From the NCBI GenBank assembly GCA_019637155.1, contig JAHBWE010000009.1, positions 186,001-250,000 of the forward strand: a stretch of 64,000 nucleotides of DNA, read 5' to 3'. The DNA comes from Labilithrix sp. Lineage in GTDB: Bacteria; Myxococcota_A; Polyangia; Polyangiales; Polyangiaceae. Made by a program: the position numbers and the translations under genes. The notes under the pieces are model-generated. The model had not been told where the DNA came from and did not search any database. It worked only from the letters and a program-made list of their open reading frames with translations. Positions 32,955 to 41,559 of the stretch are shown here, piece after piece; the stretch's first letter is position 1, and every line of letters starts with the position of its first letter.

Positions 32955-33956
32955 GTGTCCTCGGCCCTGGAATCCGAGCCCCCGCCCTCCGTGCGGCTGA
33001 AGCGCTCGTCCGTGGTCAAGGGCCTCATCAAGACGATCCGGCCACACCAGTGGGTGAAGAACCTGTTCGTGATGGCGCCGATGTTCTTCCACAAGGACCT
33101 CTTCGGCACCTCCGTCGGGAGCGGCGATCCGACGCTGAACCTGATGGTCGCGGGGAAGGCCTTCGCCGCGACGGCGGTGTTCTGCCTCCTCGCGGGCGCG
33201 GTCTACACGATCAACGACCTCGTCGACGTCGAGGCCGATCGCATCCACCCGGTGAAGCGCGAGCGACCGATCGCGAGCGGCGTCGTCCCGGAGAACATGG
33301 CGCGCGGCTTCGCCGGGCTCCTCGTCGTCCTCGCGTTCGCGATCAGCCTCGGCACGCTCCGCCTCCACGAGGGGACGCTCAACTGGGCGTTCACCGGCGT
33401 CGCCGCGCTCTATTTCGTCGAGAACATCGCCTACAGCTTCAAGCTCAAGAAGGTCGCGTTCCTCGACGTCGGTCTCATCTCGTTCGGCTTCGTGCTCCGC
33501 GTCCTCGCCGGCGGCTACGCGACGGAGACGAAGGTGAGCTGGTACATGCTCGCGTGCACGGCGGGCATCGCGCTCTTCCTCGGCTTCGGCAAGCGCCGGC
33601 ACGAGCTCGAAGGCGCCACCGCGGGCAAGCAGCGCGCGGCGCTCGAGGCGTACACGAAGCGGTCGCTCACGGTGGCCCTCGCCGTCACGGGCATCGCGAC
33701 CGCCGCGACGTACGTGGCCTACACGCTCGACAAGGACACGGAGGCGTTCTTCCAGACCGACAAGCTCTGGTTGACCGCGCCTTTCACGCTCTTCGGCATC
33801 TATCGCTTCCTCATGTTGGTCTCCGGCCGCGCCGGCCGCGGCCGCAAGGCGGAGAGCCCGACCCAGGAAATGCTGAGCGACGTCCCGTTCGTGCTGAACC
33901 TCGTCATCTGGGTCCTCATCGTCGTCGCGATCGTCTACCGCCTGCGCCCCGGCTGA
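32955..33956 (+). CDS. UbiA-family prenyltransferase, decaprenyl-phosphate phosphoribosyltransferase-like
   Basis: About 333 residues, with eight to nine membrane helices. The N-terminal IRPHQWVKNLFVMAPMFF and the diagnostic NDLVDVEADRIHPVKRERPIASG carry the first Asp-rich motif (NDxxDxxxD) of UbiA enzymes. The second motif region reads KVAFLDVGLISFGFVLRVLAGGYA. The pattern matches bacterial homologues of mycobacterial Rv3806c, which transfers 5-phosphoribose onto decaprenyl phosphate. The GTG at 32955 is favoured because similarity starts shortly after; an in-frame ATG at 32907 adds 16 residues of atypical sequence. It stands alone, divergent from the DUF3857 operon, so the downstream sugar pathway is not visible. 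Confidence 0.88.
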   Translation: MSSALESEPPPSVRLKRSSVVKGLIKTIRPHQWVKNLFVMAPMFFHKDLFGTSVGSGDPTLNLMVAGKAFAATAVFCLLAGAVYTINDLVDVEADRIHPVKRERPIASGVVPENMARGFAGLLVVLAFAISLGTLRLHEGTLNWAFTGVAALYFVENIAYSFKLKKVAFLDVGLISFGFVLRVLAGGYATETKVSWYMLACTAGIALFLGFGKRRHELEGATAGKQRAALEAYTKRSLTVALAVTGIATAATYVAYTLDKDTEAFFQTDKLWLTAPFTLFGIYRFLMLVSGRAGRGRKAESPTQEMLSDVPFVLNLVIWVLIVVAIVYRLRPG

Positions 33957-33997
33957 GGGGGGCTCGCGTAGCGGCTGAGTTTCGGTATCCTGGGCGA

Positions 33998-35062
33998 ATG
34001 CGCCTGGGTGGGATCGTGCTTCTCTTTGTGCTCGGGCTCGGGTGCAAGTCGGCGGCGGTGAACGTTCCGGTCGCGGACGAGAGCTCCATCACCGCCGACG
34101 ATGACGGGCCGTTCGATCCGAAGACCGGGGACGAGATCGCGGAGCTCTTCGCGCGCGTGATGCGCTCGCGGCCGCCGCCGGTGAAGCGCGCGGTGTTCCT
34201 CAAGCCCCACGCGTGCGCGACGGCGAAATTCGACATTTCCGCCGATCTGCCCGAGCGCCTCAAGGTCGGCCTCTTCGCGACGCCGGGGACGCACGACGCG
34301 TGGGTCCGCATCTCGAGCGACACCTCGCCGGCGACGCCGGACAAGGCGAACAGCACGGTGGGCTTCTCGCTGAAGGTGCTCGGCGTGCCGGGCACGAAGA
34401 TCCTCGCCGGCGAGGAGGACGCGCAGACGCACGATTTCCTCACGCAGAACCACGACGTCTTCTTCGTCGACACGGCGCAGGACTTCCTCGAGTTCACGCG
34501 CGCCATCTTCGATCGCACGCTCGACCAGTACCTCGCCGCGCACCCGACGTTCGACCAGATCCTCAAGGACATGGAGAAGCCGGTCGAGAACGCGCTCGCC
34601 ACGCGCTACTGGTCGACGCAGCCGTACCGCTTCGGCGACAAGGACTACGTGAAGTACGCGGTGCGCCCGTGCTCGGCGTGGCCGCCGGAGCCTCCCGCGG
34701 AGGACGAGCCGAGCTACATCCGCGCGCGCGTCGAGCGTGACCTCGCCGCGAGCGACGCGTGCTTCGATCTCCAGGTGCAGCTCCGCGGCGACGACGCCAA
34801 CGCGTTCCCGCTCGACAAGGCGACCGTGCGCTGGGACGAGTCGGTGAGCGCGCCGCAGACGGTGGCGCGGATCACGATCGCGAAGCAGGACGTCGCCGCG
34901 AACGAGGCCGCCTGCGAGAACATGTCGTTCACGGCGTGGCACGCGCTGCCGGAGCATCGCCCGGTCGGCAGCATCAACAAGGCGCGCGGCATCGCGTACA
35001 AGAAGCTCGCCGACGAGCGGCGCACGAAGAACAACGTCCCGATCCGGGAGCCGCAGCCATGA
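33998..35062 (+). CDS. catalase-fold lipoprotein
   Basis: About 354 residues from ATG at 33998. The lipobox VLGLGC predicts a lipidated exported protein. The body has the catalase-like haem-peroxidase core seen in proteins associated with quinoprotein oxidases: TPGTHDAWVRISSDTSPAT, the segment NSTVGFSLKVLGVPG and THDFLTQNHDVFFVD. Full catalase activity cannot be claimed: the classical catalase His-Asn pair and proximal Tyr region are not clearly recognisable. Its stop overlaps the start of the LodA-like oxidase, an enzyme that makes H2O2, so the local role is plausibly peroxide removal; this is inference. Confidence 0.82.
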   Translation: MRLGGIVLLFVLGLGCKSAAVNVPVADESSITADDDGPFDPKTGDEIAELFARVMRSRPPPVKRAVFLKPHACATAKFDISADLPERLKVGLFATPGTHDAWVRISSDTSPATPDKANSTVGFSLKVLGVPGTKILAGEEDAQTHDFLTQNHDVFFVDTAQDFLEFTRAIFDRTLDQYLAAHPTFDQILKDMEKPVENALATRYWSTQPYRFGDKDYVKYAVRPCSAWPPEPPAEDEPSYIRARVERDLAASDACFDLQVQLRGDDANAFPLDKATVRWDESVSAPQTVARITIAKQDVAANEAACENMSFTAWHALPEHRPVGSINKARGIAYKKLADERRTKNNVPIREPQP

Positions 35063-37065
35063 GCGATCCGAAGATCACACGCCGTCAGCTCATCGGCGGA
35101 GCCGCGGCGGGCGCCGCCCTTGGCGTCGCGTGCCGGCGGGACTACTTCGCGCAGTCGGAGTCGCAGCTCAACGGGGACGAGCAGATCGTCCGCGCCGTCA
35201 TCCACCCCGGCATCGGCGTCGCGCGCGTCGGCAACAGCGCCGAGGGCTTCTTCATCGGGCCCGAGGTCGTGGAGCCCACGATCACGGAGGTGGGGCAGAG
35301 CCGCGACGGGGCGGGCGCGCTCAAGCGGCAGGCCGCGCGCTTCCGCATCTACGGCTACAACGCGCAGGGGCAGATCGTCCGTGAGATCACGGGCGACAAC
35401 GCCGACGTCGACTGGTTCGTGCAGCTCGCGAACAAGAAGGCGGCCTGGTACCGCTTCATCGCGGCGATGGACCTGCCGGAGTCCTCGACCCTGAAGTGCA
35501 TCCGCCGCAACGCGGGCGTCACCGATCGCGCGTCGCTCGTCGCGGGCGGCGGCACGAAGACGATCAAGGGCAAGAGCATCTCGGGTCCGGCCTACCGCTT
35601 CGACACGAGGCTCTTCGGCGCGCCGGTCTCGCTCGGCGAGGTCCGCACCGACGAGCACGGCCGGCTCCTCGTCCTCGGCGGCCTCGGCAAGGCGGGCTCG
35701 CCCGAGAACAAACCGATCTACGATCCGCGCGACGGCGACAGCTTCAACAACGCGGACGGCTGGTGGGACGACATCGCGGACGGTCCCGTCAGCGCGGTGG
35801 TGCGCCTCGGCGGCCGGCAGATCCCGGTCGAGCCGGCGTGGGTCATCGTCGGTCCGCCGAACTACGCGCCCGACGTCATCGGCTGGCGCACGATGCACGA
35901 TCTCCTCGTCGACACGTTCGTCGACGCGGGCATGCTCGCGCTTCCGGCCACCACGTCGTTCACGAAGGACGTGCTCCCGGCGCTGCGCCGGCTCTCGAAC
36001 CTGCAGTGGGTGAACAGGGGCTTTTCGGAGGGCTACCGCAAGGGCGTCCAGTTCGACTTCGACGACGCGACGAGCATCGCGAACCTGAACCGGCGCGACG
36101 CCGACAACAAGGGATTCCGCGAGCAGATCCGGAGCTCCTTCCGCCCGCCGGGCAAGGCGCGCCGCGACTGGCCGTGGATCTACGGCGACGCGTTCGGCAC
36201 CTTCGATCAGTCGCCGGCGGTCGATCTCTCGGTCGGGCATCTCCGCTCGCTCCACCTCGAGCGCTGGGCGAACGGCGACTTCATCGACGACTGGGACCCG
36301 ACCGCGAAGCCGCTCCGCGCGCTCGAGCAGGTGCCGCTCGGCGAGCAGCCCGCGATGCTCGACATGGCGGCGCTCCACTTCTGCCTCGCGGACGCGTTCC
36401 ACCCCGGCTGCGAGCTCACGTGGCCGATGCGCCACGCGACCATGTATTCTGCACCTTTCCGCGTCAAGCGCCGGCAGGAGAGCGACAAGGAGCCGGACTA
36501 CGGCCCCGAGCTCACGCAGGCGATCGCGCTCGGCCCGAACGGCCCGCTCCACGCGCAGGCGGCGGGCGACCTCACGCGCTGGATGGCGATGCCGTGGCAC
36601 GGCGACACGATCTTCTGCCGCTCCGGCTACGAGCCCCAATACGATCCGTATTTGCCGACGTTCTGGCCGGCGCGCGTCCCGAACCACGTGCTCACGGCGG
36701 AGGACTACGCGACCGCGATGAACACGTCGCTCCCGCGCGAGCAGCGCCTCGCCGCGTTCCGCAACCGCGCGAGCTGGGTGCGCCGCATGACGGGCGGCCC
36801 GCCCGCGCAGATGATGCAGATGGTCCGCGAGTGGGATCTCCTCGGCGTCGTCGAGGCGCGCCCCGGCCCCGCGAGCGATCCCGATCTCCCGGCGCAGATG
36901 TTCGTCGAGTCGCTCCCGCCGTCCGTCCGCGGCAGCGGCGGCAGCGTCCCGCTGGGCGAGACGGCCCCCCCCGGCAGCGCCGCGAGCGCAGCACAACAAG
37001 CCGGCTGGGACGACGAGGCCCAGCTCGAGGCTTTCCGTCAAATCCGCATCCGCCGCCCCCAATGA
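35059..37065 (+). CDS. LodA-like quinoprotein oxidase, putative CTQ cofactor, Tat-exported lipoprotein
   Basis: 668 residues. The N-terminus MSDPKITRRQLIGGAAAGAA with a following LGVAC is a twin-arginine signal with a lipobox, unusual in this family. The body begins VIHPGIGVARVGNSAEGFFI, typical of LodA/GoxA amino-acid oxidases that build a cysteine tryptophylquinone from their own side chains. Candidate cofactor residues are Cys451 in FHPGCELTWPMR and Trp513 in MAMPWHGDTIFC (Trp508 is close by); the spacing is close to the 65 residues of LodA. The reaction would be oxidative deamination with release of ammonia and H2O2; the substrate is unknown. The flavoprotein needed for cofactor maturation follows after a hairpin repeat. 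Confidence 0.88.
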   Translation: MSDPKITRRQLIGGAAAGAALGVACRRDYFAQSESQLNGDEQIVRAVIHPGIGVARVGNSAEGFFIGPEVVEPTITEVGQSRDGAGALKRQAARFRIYGYNAQGQIVREITGDNADVDWFVQLANKKAAWYRFIAAMDLPESSTLKCIRRNAGVTDRASLVAGGGTKTIKGKSISGPAYRFDTRLFGAPVSLGEVRTDEHGRLLVLGGLGKAGSPENKPIYDPRDGDSFNNADGWWDDIADGPVSAVVRLGGRQIPVEPAWVIVGPPNYAPDVIGWRTMHDLLVDTFVDAGMLALPATTSFTKDVLPALRRLSNLQWVNRGFSEGYRKGVQFDFDDATSIANLNRRDADNKGFREQIRSSFRPPGKARRDWPWIYGDAFGTFDQSPAVDLSVGHLRSLHLERWANGDFIDDWDPTAKPLRALEQVPLGEQPAMLDMAALHFCLADAFHPGCELTWPMRHATMYSAPFRVKRRQESDKEPDYGPELTQAIALGPNGPLHAQAAGDLTRWMAMPWHGDTIFCRSGYEPQYDPYLPTFWPARVPNHVLTAEDYATAMNTSLPREQRLAAFRNRASWVRRMTGGPPAQMMQMVREWDLLGVVEARPGPASDPDLPAQMFVESLPPSVRGSGGSVPLGETAPPGSAASAAQQAGWDDEAQLEAFRQIRIRRPQ

Positions 37066-37159
37066 TCAGGGCCGCAACGCGCCCCGAACGCGACGCGCGA
37101 GCCTGGGATTGGGCGTCAGGGACCCCAGAACCGGCCGCGGAGCGCGCGAGGGCAGGGTC

Positions 37160-37264
37160 GGGCGGAGCCCCAGAAGCGGCCGCTTCAGCGGGCGCGAAGC
37201 GCCCCGAGCGCGCAGCGCGAGGGCCGTGTCTGGGGTGGGGTGTCGGGGCGAAGCCCCGACGTTG
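37160..37264 (+). repeat. intergenic hairpin repeat, copy R3
   Basis: Forward copy of the repeat family between the oxidase and its flavoprotein. Conserved CCCAGAAGCGG and GCGCGAGGGCCGTGTCTGG are followed by a terminal stem at 37242-37260 whose arms are GTCGGGGC / GCCCCGAC around GAA. Each arm is one pair shorter than at 1.4 and 24.06 kb. The terminal GTTGA contains the TTG used as start of the next gene. The segment before it, 37068-37159, is GC-rich and repetitive, with no gene seen. Confidence 0.8.
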
Positions 37265-38491
37265 AACAACTGGGACGTTGCGGTCGTGGGGGGAGGGCCG
37301 GGCGGCGCGATCGCGGCGTACGTGCTCGCGCGGGCGGGGCGGCGCGTGCTCCTTGTCGACGACGACGCGCTGGTCGAGGGCCGGGTCATCGGCGAGTCGT
37401 TGCCGGCGATCGCGGGGCATTTGCTCGGCGAGCTGGAGCTGCGTGGGCTCCTCGGCGTGCACGCTCCGGCGTTCGGCAACCTGTCGTCGTGGGGGAGCGA
37501 CGACCTCGAGGCGACGGACTTCATCCACGATCCGCACGGGCACGGCTGGCACCTCGATCGCGCGAGGTTCAACCGCGACCTCCGCGAGGCCGCCGTCGCC
37601 GCGGGCGCGACGCTGCGCGCGACCCGCCTCCGCGACGCGACGCGCGGCCCCGACGGCTGGGCGCTCCGCTTCACCGACGCGGCGGCGACGGAGACCGCAG
37701 CGTGCATCATCGACGCCACCGGCCGCCGCGCCACGATCGCCCGCCGCGAAGGCGCAACACGCACGCGTGACGACGACCTCCTCGCGCTCTACGCGTGGAC
37801 GTCACGACCCGCCCTCCCCAGCTCGCGGCCGCCGGAGTCCCGCGCCGCGGTGTCGTTGGACGCGCCATCCAGCCCTGGGCCGTCGGAGTCCCGCGCCGCG
37901 GCGATGCCGCCCGACCCTTCCAGTCCACCGGAGTCGCGCGAGGTGCACGGCGCGCCGCCCCCGGGGCCTCGCGGTGATACGCGCACGCTGGTCGAGGCGA
38001 CGGCGAGGGGTTGGTGGTACACCGCGCCGTTGCCGGACGGCGTGCACGTCGTGGTGCTCCACGTCGGCGAGGTCGATGCGCGCGCGATGCGCGATGAGCC
38101 CGCGCGGTGGAGGGACGCGCTCGCGGCGACGCGGTTCGTGTCGGCGCGGCTCGCGGGCGCGACGTTCGCGGGGCCGCCGCAGGTGACCGAGGCGTGCGGC
38201 GCGCGGCTCGATACGTTCCTCGGTCGTGGCTGGGTCGCGACCGGCGACGCGGCGCTCTCCTTCGATCCGGTCGCGGCGCAGGGACTGTTCAATGCACTCT
38301 ACACGGGCATGAAGGCGGGCATCGCGGTGGACGCCGCGCTCCGCGGCGACCCCAAGGAGCTCGCCGCGTACGCGCGTCGTCTCGAGGAGATCCGCGCGGC
38401 GTACGTCGAGCGTCATCGCTACGTCTACATGCTCGAGTCCCGCTTCTCCGGCGAGCCATTCTGGGCCGCGCGCCGCCGCGAAATGGCGTGA
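37262..38491 (+). CDS. LodB-like FAD-dependent oxidoreductase
   Basis: About 409 residues from a TTG. The start NNWDVAVVGGGPGGAIAAYV is a dinucleotide-binding fold with GxGxxG, followed by GRVIGESLPAIAG and GWVATGDAALSFDPVAAQGL, the second FAD-binding GD motif; this is the tryptophan-halogenase-like flavoprotein class to which LodB belongs. LodB is required to make the tryptophylquinone of the partner oxidase, which lies 196 bases upstream. An insertion of about 50 residues near 180-235, Pro/Ser/Ala-rich with repeated PPESRAA-like units, splits the substrate domain. No ribosome site is evident because the start sits in the repeat; an ATG does not occur nearby. Confidence 0.85.
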   Translation: MNNWDVAVVGGGPGGAIAAYVLARAGRRVLLVDDDALVEGRVIGESLPAIAGHLLGELELRGLLGVHAPAFGNLSSWGSDDLEATDFIHDPHGHGWHLDRARFNRDLREAAVAAGATLRATRLRDATRGPDGWALRFTDAAATETAACIIDATGRRATIARREGATRTRDDDLLALYAWTSRPALPSSRPPESRAAVSLDAPSSPGPSESRAAAMPPDPSSPPESREVHGAPPPGPRGDTRTLVEATARGWWYTAPLPDGVHVVVLHVGEVDARAMRDEPARWRDALAATRFVSARLAGATFAGPPQVTEACGARLDTFLGRGWVATGDAALSFDPVAAQGLFNALYTGMKAGIAVDAALRGDPKELAAYARRLEEIRAAYVERHRYVYMLESRFSGEPFWAARRREMA

Positions 38492-38527
38492 GGTCGGCGG
38501 CGTGGCTAAGCTTTCGTCTCGAACCGT

Positions 38528-39289
38528 ATGGCTGCCGCCGCCCCCGCCGCCGACTCGCTCACCGCCAAGCCTGGGGCGTGGGTCGATCTCGGGCTCACCC
38601 TGCCGATCTTCCTCGTCTATCACCTCGCGGTCGTGTTCCTCGGCGTGCAGAACGCCACCGACGTCGTGACCGGCACGCTGCTGAGCTTGAGCGCCGGCAA
38701 CAAGACGACGTACCTCCTCTCCACGCTCGCGATCGGCGTCATCTTCGCCGGCACCTTCGCGCTCGCCGGACGCGGGCAGGCGTTCCGCCCGCGGAAGTTC
38801 CTCCAGATCGCGATCGAGGGCGTCGTCTACGCCTTCACGATGGCGGTCTTCGCGAGCTACGTGGTGGGCAGCATCTTCGCGGGGCCGTCGTCGATCCGAG
38901 ACGAGGGGCGCTTCGTCGGCTTCATCATGTCGCTCGGCGCCGGGTTCTACGAAGAGCTCACGTTCCGCGTGATCCTCTTCGGGCTCGGCGCGAAGGTCCT
39001 CGTGAAGGTGTTCGGGAACCAGAAGGTCGAGCTCGCCGGCACGCAGATCGTGACGCGCTTCTCCTTCCGGTCATGGATGGTGATGTTCGGCTGGGCGGTC
39101 GCGAGCGCGCTCGTGTTCAGCGGCGTCCACTACGTCGGCTCCATGTCCGATACGTTCCACCTCACGAGCTTCACCTTCCGCGCGGTGCTCGGTCTCGTGC
39201 TCACGCTCATCTTCGTCACGCGCGGCTTCGCGGCCGCGGTGTGGACCCACGCCATCTACGACGTCTGGGTCCTCGTCTTCCACGCGTGA
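38528..39289 (+). CDS. CPBP-family intramembrane metalloprotease
   Basis: 253 residues with seven to eight membrane helices. The family motifs are all seen: GAGFYEELTFRVILF (EExxxR), FSGVHYVG (catalytic His region) and AVWTHAIYDVW (HxxxD). CPBP/CAAX-type proteases act inside the membrane on prenylated or small membrane proteins; several protect against self-made bacteriocins. The target here is unknown. It starts 36 bases after the flavoprotein stop and might be cotranscribed. Confidence 0.9.
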   Translation: MAAAAPAADSLTAKPGAWVDLGLTLPIFLVYHLAVVFLGVQNATDVVTGTLLSLSAGNKTTYLLSTLAIGVIFAGTFALAGRGQAFRPRKFLQIAIEGVVYAFTMAVFASYVVGSIFAGPSSIRDEGRFVGFIMSLGAGFYEELTFRVILFGLGAKVLVKVFGNQKVELAGTQIVTRFSFRSWMVMFGWAVASALVFSGVHYVGSMSDTFHLTSFTFRAVLGLVLTLIFVTRGFAAAVWTHAIYDVWVLVFHA

Positions 39290-39295
39290 GCAGGA

Positions 39296-39634
39296 TCACT
39301 CGGCGGTGAGCGCGCACTTGCCGTCGACGCATCCCAGCGACTGCGGGAGGCAGGCCTGCGTGCACAGCACGCTGCTCTCCGCGCATTCCTTGACCACGGC
39401 GTCGTAGTCGGCCTTGGCCGCGTCACGGCGAACCGCCGCGCTGTCGCAGCAGCTCGCGCAGTCCTTGACCGCGTCGACGATCATGCAGTCGGCGACCGAG
39501 GTGCAAGCGGAGTCGTACCTCGTGGGATCGAACGAGCGCGGCGACGACGGTGGCGGCGTGGTGCTCGCGTCGTCGTTGCCGCACGCGCCGACGATCGCGA
39601 CCAACACGACCAAGCCCCGGATGCAGCGCACCAT
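39296..39634 (-). CDS. small Cys-rich lipoprotein
   Basis: About 112 residues from ATG at 39634; the upstream open frame is Arg-rich and lacks similarity. Signal MVRCIRGLVVLVAIVGAC ends in a lipobox. After GNDDASTTPPPSS, the mature part has about nine Cys in the pattern CTSVADCMIVDAVKDCASCC and later CTQACLPQSLGC. The same (S/T)xxDC...CC arrangement occurs in the lipoprotein at 44.6 kb. Function unknown. Divergent from the Imm21 gene with 91 bases between. Confidence 0.82.
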   Translation of the reverse strand: MVRCIRGLVVLVAIVGACGNDDASTTPPPSSPRSFDPTRYDSACTSVADCMIVDAVKDCASCCDSAAVRRDAAKADYDAVVKECAESSVLCTQACLPQSLGCVDGKCALTAE

Positions 39635-39725
39635 TCGACGAGCATATCGCACGCGTCGTGGAAAAGGGCGCTCGACCACCTCCGCTCGCAGACGTAGCGC
39701 GTCGAGGATCTGATATGCCCGTCGG

Positions 39726-40253
39726 ATGGCGAAGAAGGACACGCTGACCTACGTGGAGACCGAAGGCGGCCCCTTCGTCCTCCTCCCCCTCGAGCTCAAG
39801 AAGGCGTGGAAGGGCGCCGGTGACGATGACGACGATGACGACGACGAGAGTGACTACGAACGGGCGGAGGCGTTCGTGTCCACCGTCGGTGTGCTCGACG
39901 TCGGCAAGGGCAAGGCGCTCGTCCTGGGGGAGGCGGAGGTGACGGCCTACCGCGCGACCAAGGACGGAGGGGTCTTCATCCAGCGTGTGTTCGGAGACGA
40001 GGACGCGGCCGTCATTCGTGCCGTGGACGGAGCGCTGGCGTCGGGAAAGTGGAAAGACGCGAAGCTCGAGCTGCTCGTCGCTAAAAAGGGCAAGCTCGCC
40101 CTGTTCGACTCGGCGTGTGCATACGAAGACGCGGACGAAGACGAGATCCTCGAGGTCACGCTCGCCCCCGGCCGGTACGCGATCAAGACGGCTCGCGTCA
40201 AGTCGAAGGAGGTCGAGGCGGGCCTCGTTCGGCTCGTCCGGCTGCCGAAGTGA
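39726..40253 (+). CDS. Imm21-family immunity protein
   Basis: 175 residues. YVETEGGPFVLLPLELKKAW, then DYERAEAFVSTVGVLDVGKG and KALVLGEAEVTAY, reproduce the Imm21 pattern (ESxGGPLxLLP...DYxRA...VGxGxALVLGDEP), a family encoded next to polymorphic-toxin genes. A poly-Asp tract (eight Asp, residues 33-40, from a GAC/GAT repeat) is inserted between the first strand and SDYERA. The C-terminal half (FDSACAYED, ILEVTLAPGRYAIKTARVK) is a second small beta domain. It opens a four-gene island; no toxin gene is adjacent. Cytoplasmic, no signal peptide. Confidence 0.82.
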   Translation: MAKKDTLTYVETEGGPFVLLPLELKKAWKGAGDDDDDDDDESDYERAEAFVSTVGVLDVGKGKALVLGEAEVTAYRATKDGGVFIQRVFGDEDAAVIRAVDGALASGKWKDAKLELLVAKKGKLALFDSACAYEDADEDEILEVTLAPGRYAIKTARVKSKEVEAGLVRLVRLPK

Positions 40254-40299
40254 CGTCGTTCTCGATTCACCCCCGCGCATGCCGGCGCGATGATGGGCC

Positions 40300-41559
40300 G
40301 TGGCCGCGAAGAAGAAGACGCCGGTGGCGAGCAAGGGCCCATCGCTCTTGAGCGCGATCGACGACGCGCTCAAGACCGGAAAGAACGCCCACTTCAAGGC
40401 GGTGTCCGACGCCGCCGAGCGCGCATCGCTGGAGGAGCTCCTCGCCGCGACGACGGCGCTCCTCACGCGCACGTCGTGGCCAGCCGACATCCACGCCCTA
40501 GCGGGACAGGAGAAGAACCTCTTCCAGCTGCGTCGCGCGTCGATCCTCGGCTCGACCTTCGCGTCGGCGTTCAAGCGGCGCGGAGGGCCGGCCGCCGACC
40601 GCGCGCTCATCGAGCTCGTCGAGAGCCCGGAGGAGATGATCCAGGCCTACGCAGAGGAGGTCGCGATCGGCGGGAATCTGGAGGAGCGCACCGCACCGGC
40701 GAGCAAGACGGTCCTCGCTCGTCTCGCGACGCACATGCGGAAGGGCGATCCGCTCTCTGGGGCGGCGGCGGTGGCCGCACACCTGCTCGGCGAGGAGGAC
40801 GTCGGGCGACGGCTCGCCGCCCTCGACGACGGCAAGGCGGCGTTCGGACACGCGCTGTCGAAGTTCGCCGCCCTGTCCCGCGGGCATGTTCCTCTTACGC
40901 CGGCGCTCTGGGATCTCTACCGGAGGCGCTACGGACGAAACATCATCGTGATCGCGGAGGAGCTCGAGGCGCGCGCCCCCGTCGACGTGCTCGTCCACGC
41001 CCTCGCGACGACGGACACCTGCGACGCGTCGATCCTCGTCGGCCTGGAGCTGCGCGCCGCCGCGAGCTCGGTGCCGGCCCTGCGCGCGGTGCTGCCCAAG
41101 GTGTCGAGGCGGCCCGTCGCGAAGAAGCTCTCGAAGCTCGTGAAGAAGCTCTCGTCCCGCGGCGCCGCGACGACGGCGCCGGTGCCGCCGGTAGCAGGTG
41201 TCGTGGCGACCGATGGTGGGCCGATCCTCCTCGGCTCCAAGCGCGCCCTCGCCAAGTGGCGCGGCTCGCTCCCCGACATGCCGCCCGAGGGCGACTACCA
41301 CGATGCGTACGAGGCGAGATCGTTCGAGGCGATCTCACGGGGCGGCGAAGACGTCCTCGTCCTGCGCTCGAGGGTCGCGGAGCTCCTCGAGCCAGGCGAT
41401 GGATCCTTCTGGCTCTTGCTCGAAGGCACCCTCGAGGGTCGCGGCCTCGTGCTCCTCGACGCGGCGTACTCCCTCGCCCGCGCGCGCGACGCGAGCAAGC
41501 GTCTCCTCGCGTTGCCCACGAAGGGCGGCGACCACGTTCTCTCGAAGGGGGTTGCGTGA
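40300..41559 (+). CDS. HEAT-like protein with C-terminal Imm21-like domain
   Basis: 419 residues from GTG. Residues 40-285 are helical repeats (LEELLAATTALLTRT, LIELVESPEEMIQAYAEEVA, VLARLATHMRKGDPLSGAAA) consistent with HEAT/ARM-type solenoids. After a Lys-rich stretch, residues 310-410 read GGPILLGSKRALAKWRG, then GDYHDAYEARSFEAIS and VLVLRSRVAELL, which aligns by eye to the neighbouring Imm21 protein. This looks like a fusion of a scaffold with an immunity fold. The stop overlaps the following membrane-protein gene (GTGA). No exact family is recognised for the N-terminal part. Confidence 0.72.
   Translation: MAAKKKTPVASKGPSLLSAIDDALKTGKNAHFKAVSDAAERASLEELLAATTALLTRTSWPADIHALAGQEKNLFQLRRASILGSTFASAFKRRGGPAADRALIELVESPEEMIQAYAEEVAIGGNLEERTAPASKTVLARLATHMRKGDPLSGAAAVAAHLLGEEDVGRRLAALDDGKAAFGHALSKFAALSRGHVPLTPALWDLYRRRYGRNIIVIAEELEARAPVDVLVHALATTDTCDASILVGLELRAAASSVPALRAVLPKVSRRPVAKKLSKLVKKLSSRGAATTAPVPPVAGVVATDGGPILLGSKRALAKWRGSLPDMPPEGDYHDAYEARSFEAISRGGEDVLVLRSRVAELLEPGDGSFWLLLEGTLEGRGLVLLDAAYSLARARDASKRLLALPTKGGDHVLSKGVA

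Noticed and set aside
39826-39852. Poly-Asp tract as a frameshift hotspot breaking the Imm21 gene
   Set aside because: The frame is intact before and after and Imm21 similarity continues on both sides.
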